Shown here: positions 58,030 to 64,000 of the stretch, piece by piece | How positions within the stretch are numbered: position 1 is the first letter of the stretch | Layout of the letters: every line of letters starts with the position of its first letter | From: Streptomyces sp. NRRL F-2580 | GTDB lineage: Bacteria; Actinomycetota; Actinomycetes; Streptomycetales; Streptomycetaceae | Assembly: GCF_000720115.1 (NCBI RefSeq) | Contig: NZ_JOIR01000040.1 | Coordinates: 6,748 to 70,747 of the forward strand | DNA: 64,000 nucleotides | Direction: 5' to 3' | Notes under the pieces: generated by a model | Databases searched by the model: none | What the model saw: only the letters and a program-made list of their open reading frames with translations | Told to the model about the DNA's origin: nothing | Position numbers and translations under genes: made by a program

Positions 58030-59376
58030 ATGCCCCAGGACTCACCCACTCCCCCACGCGCGACCGCCCCACCTCCCACCGCCTCCCTCAGCGAGACCCA
58101 GGCGGAGGAACTGATCCACGGCATCTGTTTCAAGACCGGCCCGCCCCGCCTCGTCGGCGCGGAGCTCGAATGGCTGGTCCTGGATGCCGAACGGCCCGAA
58201 CAGCCCCTGCCCCCCGAGCGGCTGCGGGCCGCGCACGCCGCCGCCCGCGCGCTGCCCCTGAACTCGCGCCTGACCGTCGAACCCGGCGGCCAGCTCGAAC
58301 TCAGCTCGGCCCCCGCCGCCTCCCTCAGCGGATGCGTGGACGGCCTGCAGGCCGACCTCACCGCCGTGCGCGCCGCCCTGCTGGCCCGCGGACTGGTCCT
58401 GCGCGGCCTCGGCCGCGATCCCCGGCGCCCGTACCGGCGGCTGCTGAACAGCCCGCGCTACGACGCGATGGAGGCCTACTTCGACCGCACCGGCCCGGCC
58501 GGGCGCGTCATGATGTGCGCCTCCGCCTCCGTGCAGGTCTGCGTGGACGCCGGGTACGAGGAGCCGGGCGTGCTCGGTCACGGCCGGCGCTGGCGCCTCG
58601 CGCACCTGCTGGGCGCGGTCCTGGTGGCCGCCTTCGCCAACTCCCCCGCGGACGAGGGCCCGTACGCCGGCTGGCGCTGCGCCCGTCAGGGCGTCTGGAG
58701 CGACATCGACAGCCGGCGCGCCCTCGCGCCGCCGCTGGAGGCGGAGCCGCGGGCCGCGTGGACGCGGCAGTCGCTGGACACCGAGGTGATGTGCGTCCGC
58801 TCGTACGAGGGCGAACCGCCGTGGGAGATCCCGCGCGGCACGACCTTCCGCGACTGGCTGCGTACGGCCGGCGACACCGAGCGGCCGGAGCGCTCCGGTC
58901 CCGCGGGCCGCCCCGCGCTGCGGGCGCCCACCGTCGAGGACCTGGAGTACCACCTGACCACGCTGTTCCCGCCGGTGCGGCCGCGCGGCCACCTGGAGCT
59001 GCGGATGATCGACGCGCAGCCCGGCGACGACGGCTGGCTGGTCCCGCTGGCGGTCGTGCACGCGCTGTTCGACGATCCGGAGGCGGCCGAGACCGCGTAC
59101 CGCGCGACGAAGGCGCTGTCCGACGCGCACGGCCCGCGGCCCTCGCCCCGCAATCCGCTGTGGCGCTCCGCCGCCCGGTACGGTCTGGCCGATCCGGAGC
59201 TGCGGACGGCCGCGACGGCCTGCTTCCTGGCCGCCGCCGAGGCACTGCCCCGGCTGGGCGCGAGCGAGCACGTCCAGGAGACGGTCGGGGCGTTCACCGA
59301 GCGCTTCGTGCTGCGCGGCCGCTGTCCGGCCGACGATCCGTCCCCCCTGCTCACCGGGAAGGAGGCCCGCCGGTGA
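58030..59376 (+). CDS. egtA: glutamate-cysteine ligase, ergothioneine pathway
   Basis: A 448-residue GCS2-type ligase that makes gamma-glutamylcysteine, the sulfur donor for EgtB. The motifs VGAELEWLVLD, RLTVEPGGQLELSSAP and RGHLELRMIDAQPGD are those of EgtA in mycobacteria and Streptomyces. The ATG at 58030 has GAGGA 8 bases upstream. egtB starts inside its last codon (GTGA overlap), so all four egt genes are co-translated from this promoter. Confidence 0.93.
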   Translation: MPQDSPTPPRATAPPPTASLSETQAEELIHGICFKTGPPRLVGAELEWLVLDAERPEQPLPPERLRAAHAAARALPLNSRLTVEPGGQLELSSAPAASLSGCVDGLQADLTAVRAALLARGLVLRGLGRDPRRPYRRLLNSPRYDAMEAYFDRTGPAGRVMMCASASVQVCVDAGYEEPGVLGHGRRWRLAHLLGAVLVAAFANSPADEGPYAGWRCARQGVWSDIDSRRALAPPLEAEPRAAWTRQSLDTEVMCVRSYEGEPPWEIPRGTTFRDWLRTAGDTERPERSGPAGRPALRAPTVEDLEYHLTTLFPPVRPRGHLELRMIDAQPGDDGWLVPLAVVHALFDDPEAAETAYRATKALSDAHGPRPSPRNPLWRSAARYGLADPELRTAATACFLAAAEALPRLGASEHVQETVGAFTERFVLRGRCPADDPSPLLTGKEARR

Positions 59377-60683
59377 CCACGTCATACCCGTCCCGGGAAG
59401 CCCTGCGGGAGCGGGCGGCCGCCGCCCTGACCGTCGCGCGCGTGCGGACTGCCGGGCTCACCGACGCCGTGAGCGACGCGGACCTGACCGCCCAGCACTC
59501 GCCGCTGATGTCCCCGCTCGTCTGGGACCTCGCGCACATCGGGAACCAGGAGGAGCTCTGGCTGCTGCGCAACGTCGCCGGCCGCGAGTCCATGCGCCCC
59601 GAGATCAACCCGCTCTACGACGCCTTCGAGCATCCCCGCGCCGAGCGGCCCAAGCTGCCGCTGCTCGGGCCGGAGGAGGCCCGCCGGTACGCGGCCGAGG
59701 TGCGCGGCCGGGTCTTCGACCTGCTGGAGCGCACGCCACTGGAGGGCAGTGCGCTCCTCGACGACGGCTTCGCCTTCGGGATGATCGCCCAGCACGAACA
59801 GCAGCACGACGAAACGATGCTGATCACTCATCAGCTGCGACAGGGCGCGCCCGTGCTGACCGCGCCGGATCCGGACGCCCCGTACGATCCGCCGCTCTCC
59901 GCCGAAGTCCTCGTCCCCGGAGGCCCGTTCAGCATGGGCACCTCCGCCGAACCGTGGTCGCTGGACAACGAGCGGCCCGCGCACGTCCGGGACGTCGCGT
60001 CCTTCTGGATCGACACGGTACCGGTGACCAACGCCGCCTACCTGGCCTTCATCGCGGACGGCGGCTACCACGAGCCCCGCTGGTGGGCGGCGCCGGGCTG
60101 GCAGCAGATCCGCGAACACTCCATAGAGGCGCCGCTGTTCTGGCACCGGGAGGCGGGCCAGTGGCTGCGCCGTCGCTTCGGGGTGACCGAGCCGGTGCCC
60201 GAGGACGAGCCGGTGCTGCACGTGAGCTGGTACGAGGCGGACGCCTACGCCCGCTGGGCGGGGCGGCGGCTGCCGACGGAGGCGGAGTGGGAGAAGGCGG
60301 CCCGCTTCGATCCGGTGACCGGCCGCTCGGCCCGCTACCCGTGGGGCGACGCGGACCCGACCCCGGCCCTGGCCAATCTGGGGCAGCGCCACCTGCGCCC
60401 GGCCCGCGCGGGCAGCTACCCGGCCGGCGCCTCCCCGCTCGGGGTGCGCCAGCTGATCGGCGACGTGTGGGAGTGGACCGCGTCCGACTTCCTGCCCTAC
60501 CCCGGGTTCCGGGCGTTCCCCTACCGGGAGTACTCGGAGGTGTTCTTCGGCCCGGAGCACAAGGTGCTCCGGGGCGGTTCCTTCGCGGTGGACCCGGTGG
60601 CCTGCCGGGGCACCTTCCGCAACTGGGACCTTCCGGTCCGGCGGCAGATCTTCTCCGGCTTCCGGACCGCGAGGGACGTCTGA
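59373..60683 (+). CDS. egtB: ergothioneine biosynthesis sulfoxide synthase
   Basis: A 436-residue non-heme iron enzyme that joins gamma-glutamylcysteine to hercynine with oxygen. The N-terminal DinB-like half supplies the three-histidine iron site (DLAHIGNQEE and QHEQQHDETM). The C-terminal formylglycine-generating-enzyme-like half contains GGPFSMGTS, RLPTEAEWEKAARFD, GDVWEWTASDF and KVLRGGSFA. The GTG start overlaps egtA by 4 bp, and the next gene overlaps its stop by one base (TGATG). Confidence 0.95.
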   Translation: MTTSYPSREALRERAAAALTVARVRTAGLTDAVSDADLTAQHSPLMSPLVWDLAHIGNQEELWLLRNVAGRESMRPEINPLYDAFEHPRAERPKLPLLGPEEARRYAAEVRGRVFDLLERTPLEGSALLDDGFAFGMIAQHEQQHDETMLITHQLRQGAPVLTAPDPDAPYDPPLSAEVLVPGGPFSMGTSAEPWSLDNERPAHVRDVASFWIDTVPVTNAAYLAFIADGGYHEPRWWAAPGWQQIREHSIEAPLFWHREAGQWLRRRFGVTEPVPEDEPVLHVSWYEADAYARWAGRRLPTEAEWEKAARFDPVTGRSARYPWGDADPTPALANLGQRHLRPARAGSYPAGASPLGVRQLIGDVWEWTASDFLPYPGFRAFPYREYSEVFFGPEHKVLRGGSFAVDPVACRGTFRNWDLPVRRQIFSGFRTARDV

Positions 60684-61441
60684 TGTGCCGTCATCTCGCC
60701 TATCTGGGCCCGGTGGTGGAGCTGCGGCGACTGCTGAGCGAGCCGGAGCACTCATTGGTGCGCCAGTCCTGGGAGCCGCGCCGGCAGCGCTCCGGCACGG
60801 TCAACGCCGACGGCTTCGGCATCGGCTGGTACGCGGAGGACGACCCGGTGCCCGCCCGCTACCGGCGCTCCGGGCCCGTCTGGTCCGACCTGACCTTCGC
60901 CGATCTCACCCGGGTGGTGCGCAGCGGGGCCGTGCTGGCCGCCGTACGGGACTCCACGCTGCCCGGGGCCGACGGGGAGGCGGCGGCCGCGCCGTTCTCG
61001 GACGGGCCCTGGCTGTTCAGCCACAACGGCGCGATACGGGGGTGGCCGGACGCGGCGGCCCCGCTCGCGGCCGGGCTGCCGCCCGAGGAGCTGCTCCGGC
61101 TGGCCGCGCGCACGGATTCGGCGCTGGTCTGGGCGCTGGTCCTGCACCGGCTGCGGGCCGGGGACGACCTGGGCACGGCGCTCGCCGAGCCGGTCCGGGA
61201 GCTGGCCACGGCGGCTCCCGGCTCACGGCTGAACCTGCTGGTGACGGACGGCGTCGCGATCGCCGCCACGGCATGGGGGGATTCGCTCTGGTACCTGGCC
61301 GACGCGGGCGCCCGGCGCACCGTGGTGGCCTCCGAGCCGTACGACGACGACCCCCGGTGGCGCGAAGTGCCCGACCGGACCCTGCTGACCGCCACCCGCA
61401 CGCGGGTCGAACTGACCCCGCTCAAGGAGAACTCCCCGTGA
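60683..61441 (+). CDS. egtC: ergothioneine biosynthesis amidohydrolase
   Basis: A 252-residue class-II glutamine amidotransferase-like hydrolase that removes the glutamate from gamma-glutamyl-hercynylcysteine sulfoxide. The N-terminal nucleophile Cys2 is in MCRHLAYLG, with NADGFGIGWY, RDSTLPG and LFSHNGAI making up the active site. The ATG overlaps the egtB stop by one base. Confidence 0.94.
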   Translation: MCRHLAYLGPVVELRRLLSEPEHSLVRQSWEPRRQRSGTVNADGFGIGWYAEDDPVPARYRRSGPVWSDLTFADLTRVVRSGAVLAAVRDSTLPGADGEAAAAPFSDGPWLFSHNGAIRGWPDAAAPLAAGLPPEELLRLAARTDSALVWALVLHRLRAGDDLGTALAEPVRELATAAPGSRLNLLVTDGVAIAATAWGDSLWYLADAGARRTVVASEPYDDDPRWREVPDRTLLTATRTRVELTPLKENSP

Positions 61442-62412
61442 CCAACTTCCAGTTGACCCGGACCCTCGACGAGCACGCGGCGGAGACCGCGCTGCGCACG
61501 GACGTGCTGCACGGGCTCACGCACCTTCCGAAGGTGCTGCCGCCCAAGTGGTTCTACGACGCGCGGGGCAGTGAGCTGTTCGAGGAGATCACCCGGCTGC
61601 CCGAGTACTACCCGACCCGCGCGGAGCGGGAGATCCTGCTGGAGCGGGCCCGGGAGATCGCCTCCGAGAGCGGCGCCCGCACCCTGGTGGAGCTGGGCTC
61701 GGGCTCCTCGGAGAAGACCCGGCACCTGATCGAGGCGATGCCCGCGCTGGACACCTACGTACCGGTGGACGTGAGCGAGAGCGCCTTGCGGGGGGCGGCC
61801 GAGACGCTGCTCGCGGCGCATCCGGGGCTGCGGGTGCACGCGCTGCTGGCCGACTTCACACGCGCACTGCAGCTGCCGGACTCCCCCGGACCCCGGCTGG
61901 TCGTGTTCCTGGGTGGCACGATCGGGAACCTGCTGCCGCCGGAGCGTGCGGTGTTCCTGGCGTCCGTACGGGCGATGCTGTCGCCCGGGGACGCGCTGCT
62001 GATGGGCACGGACCTGGTCAAGGACGAGGCCGTGCTGGTGTCGGCGTACGACGACTCGCGGGGGGTGACGGCCGAGTTCAACAAGAACGTGCTGGCGGTC
62101 ATCAACCGGGAGCTGGACGCGGACTTCCACACCGCCGACTTCGCGCACGTGGCGGTGTGGAACAGGGAGCAGGAGTGGATCGAGATGAGGCTGCGCGCCC
62201 GGGCGGAGCTCGTGGTGAAGATCCGGGCGCTGGATCTCGTGGTGCCGTTCGCGGCGGGCGAGGAGATCCTGACGGAGGTCTCGGCGAAGTTCCGTCAGGA
62301 GGGCGTGCGGAAGGAGTTGGCGGCGGCGGGACTGGAGCTGACCCAGTGGTGGACGGATGCGGCGGGCCGGTTCGCACTGTCCTTGTCGGTCGCCGACGGT
62401 GCGGCCGGCTGA
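61438..62412 (+). CDS. egtD: L-histidine N(alpha)-methyltransferase
   Basis: A 324-residue SAM-dependent enzyme that trimethylates histidine to hercynine, the first committed step. Motifs: PPKWFYDARGSELFEEIT, the SAM loop LVELGSGSSEKTRHL, PVDVSESAL and VFLGGTIGNLLP, with the histidine pocket DDSRGVTAEFNKN. GTG start overlapping egtC by 4 bp. Its last 118 bp are also coding for the acyltransferase on the other strand. The pathway's last enzyme, EgtE (C-S lyase), is not in this window. Confidence 0.95.
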   Translation: MTNFQLTRTLDEHAAETALRTDVLHGLTHLPKVLPPKWFYDARGSELFEEITRLPEYYPTRAEREILLERAREIASESGARTLVELGSGSSEKTRHLIEAMPALDTYVPVDVSESALRGAAETLLAAHPGLRVHALLADFTRALQLPDSPGPRLVVFLGGTIGNLLPPERAVFLASVRAMLSPGDALLMGTDLVKDEAVLVSAYDDSRGVTAEFNKNVLAVINRELDADFHTADFAHVAVWNREQEWIEMRLRARAELVVKIRALDLVVPFAAGEEILTEVSAKFRQEGVRKELAAAGLELTQWWTDAAGRFALSLSVADGAAG

Positions 62413-63233
62413 GTCGGTATGCCGGGAAGGAGGGCCGGCGCTGAGGCTCCGAGCACGGCCTGCTGAGCGGCTGCCGCGAGGTCCCGCCGGTGCGCGTACC
62501 GGCCCGGCGGAATCCGCGGCAGCAGCCTGACCTCGGCCCGTACGCCGCGGGCCCGGGCGATCCGCCACAGCGAGGCGGTCAGCGGGTCGTCCCCGACGAA
62601 GGCGGGCGCCCCGGCCGGGGTCCCGTCGCGGCGCAGGTAGGCGAGCCGTACGGGCTGTACGGGGACCCGTGCGTCCAGCGCCGACTGGAAGGCGGCCCGG
62701 CGGAAGGTCCCCTGGGCGCGGCCGCACCACGTGGAGCCCTCGGGGAAGACGGTGACGCGGTCGCCGGCCAGCAGCGCGCCGGTGATGGTCTCGACGGTGG
62801 CGGGCAGGGCGCGGATCTCGTCGCGCTGGATGAACAGGGTCCCGGCGCGCCCGGCGAGGCGGCCGAGGACCGGCCAGTCGCGGATGTCGCTCTTGGCCAG
62901 CATCCGGCAGGGCACGGCGGCGGCGACGAGCGGGATGTCCAGCCAGGAGATGTGGTTGAGGACGAGGAGGCGGCCGCCGCCCGGGCCGGGGCTGCCGTGC
63001 ACGGTGATCCGGATGCCGAAGGCCCGTACCAGGGCGGCCGACCAGGCCCGGACGACCGTGTGCCGGGGGCCGGCCGGCAGCAGCCGGACCGGCGGGGCGC
63101 CCAGGATCCCCAGCAGGATCAGGGCGACGGCGGCCGTGAGCCGGAGCACCGCCCGCGGGACGCTCGCGGTGCCCCCCTCGTGGGCCGCGCAGGCCTCGGG
63201 GGTGCAGGGCGAGGTGGGGAGCCAGACGCTCAT
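62295..63233 (-). CDS. lysophospholipid acyltransferase (PlsC/OlsA-like)
   Basis: A 312-residue membrane-associated acyltransferase. The catalytic motif NHISWLD (HxxxxD), the middle block FIQRDE, the substrate motif VFPEGSTW and VPVQPVRLAY match the PlsC family. A hydrophobic N-terminal segment at about 28-50 anchors it. The start overlaps the GNAT gene stop by 4 bp, and its last 118 bp overlap egtD antisense. Paired with a GNAT of the OlsB type, it probably acts as OlsA in ornithine-lipid synthesis; a general lysophosphatidate acyltransferase is the alternative. Confidence 0.88.
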   Translation of the reverse strand: MSVWLPTSPCTPEACAAHEGGTASVPRAVLRLTAAVALILLGILGAPPVRLLPAGPRHTVVRAWSAALVRAFGIRITVHGSPGPGGGRLLVLNHISWLDIPLVAAAVPCRMLAKSDIRDWPVLGRLAGRAGTLFIQRDEIRALPATVETITGALLAGDRVTVFPEGSTWCGRAQGTFRRAAFQSALDARVPVQPVRLAYLRRDGTPAGAPAFVGDDPLTASLWRIARARGVRAEVRLLPRIPPGRYAHRRDLAAAAQQAVLGASAPALLPGIPTQPAAPSATDKDSANRPAASVHHWVSSSPAAANSFRTPS

Positions 63234-64000
63234 GCGCCCGGGACGAGCGAGCGGAAGTGCTTCAGGTAGCGCGGGTTGGTCCGGCGCAGCGAGAGCAGCA
63301 CGTACAGGTCGGCGCAGCCGAACTCGGCGTCGAGGGCGGGTTCGCCGCAGACCCAGGCGCCCAGGCGCAGGTAGCCGCGCAGCAGCGGGGGCAGCTCCAT
63401 GCGGTCGGGGAAGGTGATGCCCTCGGGGTTCCAGGGGAGGTGCGGGGTGACCCGGTACTCCTCGGGGGCGAGGCTGCGGGTCAGCGCGGCCTCGCGGGTG
63501 GCGGCGGCCAGGAGCCCGCCGTCGGCGAGCGGTATCGAGCAGCAGCCGGCGAGCCAGTTGTGCCCGGAGCGGTCCATGTAGTGGGCGAGGCCGGCCCAGA
63601 TGAGGGCGATGACGGCGCCGTTGCGGTGGTCGGGGTGGACGCAGGAGCGGCCGACCTCGACCAGGTCCGGACGGATGGGGGCGAGGGCGGAGAGGTCGAA
63701 TTCACCCTCGGAGTAAAGGCGGCCGGCGACGGCGGCGCGCTCCGGGGGCAGCAGCCGGTAGGTGCCGACGACCTGCTCGGTCTCCTCCTCGATGACGAGG
63801 AGGTGGTCGCAGTACGCATCGAAGGCGTCGGAGTCGAGACCGGGCTCGGGCCCGTCCAGACGGGCGCCGAGCTCGCCGGCGAAGACCTGGTGGCGCAGGC
63901 GCTGGGCGGCGCGCACCTCGGACTCGTCGCGGGCGAGGCGTACGGCGTAGTGGGGGCCCACGGCCGGCGCGGCGGCCCGGGGCGCGGGGGGCGTGAGGGG
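63230..64000 (-). CDS. GNAT acyltransferase (OlsB-like), 5' end probably outside window
   Basis: At least 243 residues of a GNAT-fold N-acyltransferase of the OlsB / HemN-autoinducer-synthase-like group: VRAAQRLRHQVFAGELGARL, VVGTYRLLPPERAAVA, VEVGRSCVHPDHRNGAVIAL and LAGCCSIPLAD. This family acylates the alpha-amino group of ornithine with 3-hydroxyacyl chains. A GTG at 63961 is possible but has no ribosome site, and the frame stays open to the window edge (APRAAAPAVGPHYAVRLA), so the true start is likely beyond 64000. It is coupled by a 4-bp overlap to the PlsC-like gene. Confidence 0.82.
   Translation of the reverse strand, partial: PLTPPAPRAAAPAVGPHYAVRLARDESEVRAAQRLRHQVFAGELGARLDGPEPGLDSDAFDAYCDHLLVIEEETEQVVGTYRLLPPERAAVAGRLYSEGEFDLSALAPIRPDLVEVGRSCVHPDHRNGAVIALIWAGLAHYMDRSGHNWLAGCCSIPLADGGLLAAATREAALTRSLAPEEYRVTPHLPWNPEGITFPDRMELPPLLRGYLRLGAWVCGEPALDAEFGCADLYVLLSLRRTNPRYLKHFRSLVPGA

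Overview
The window is chromosomal DNA from a Streptomyces-like actinomycete. It is very GC rich, GTG and TTG starts are common, many genes are joined by 4-bp ATGA/GTGA overlaps, and it carries families typical of Streptomyces (DUF6230, DUF6114, DUF5988, SPW-repeat proteins, an egtABCD ergothioneine operon). No rRNA, tRNA, CRISPR array or replication origin was recognised.

Layout: (1) 1-7.2 kb is a stress block: a SpoIIE-type phosphatase, a three-gene cell-envelope stress operon (LEA-like protein, holin-like membrane protein, DUF3618), a large HPII-type catalase, an SPW membrane protein and a GlsB-type membrane protein. (2) 7.3-11.3 kb is accessory: a decayed IS630 transposase, a DUF4279 gene, a 14-helix MFS exporter and an integrase remnant. 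(3) 11.3-28.7 kb is an L-arabinose locus: araD, a LacI-type regulator, galM, a YtfQ/R/T-YjfF-type ABC importer, araB, araA, then a second ChvE/MmsA/MmsB-type importer. Six copies of one 16-bp operator (TTGTGAGCGCTAACAA or close variants) lie at every promoter region of the locus. One sits in front of a ruined second araB. (4) 28.7-30.8 kb is a decayed phytanoyl-CoA dioxygenase module with an AraC regulator. (5) 30.8-40.8 kb has pirin, a TPR protein, a 25-bp minisatellite, an RlmG-type methyltransferase, MerR, the DUF6230/DUF6114/secreted triad, an XRE regulator, an SDR behind a 15-bp tandem repeat, SnoaL-like and DUF2087 proteins and a metallophosphoesterase. (6) 40.8-46.9 kb is rich in debris: broken surface-protein genes, an IS5 transposase remnant and a doubly truncated SDR/TetR pair, among intact genes for a methyltransferase, DUF5988 and a flavoprotein disulfide oxidoreductase. 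(7) 47-55.9 kb holds thioredoxin, aldehyde dehydrogenase, thiolase, a second LacI regulator with a broken MFS gene, an alpha/beta hydrolase and an amidase. (8) 56-64 kb holds a DUF7144 protein, a frameshifted PemK/MazF toxin, a TIGR02452 PARG-like protein, egtABCD, and an acyltransferase plus GNAT pair resembling ornithine-lipid enzymes.

How the genes work together: the LacI protein at 12.4 kb very probably represses uptake (two ABC systems), isomerisation (AraA), phosphorylation (AraB) and epimerisation (AraD) of L-arabinose, feeding D-xylulose 5-phosphate to the pentose phosphate pathway, with GalM interconverting sugar anomers. The egt genes make the thiol antioxidant ergothioneine, which fits the catalase and stress genes elsewhere in the window.

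Caveat: many genes carry single-base frameshifts. Some also have nonsense changes, lost catalytic residues or deletions and are true pseudogenes. A few (AraC at 30.0 kb, PemK at 56.5 kb) differ from an intact frame by one base only and could be sequencing errors.
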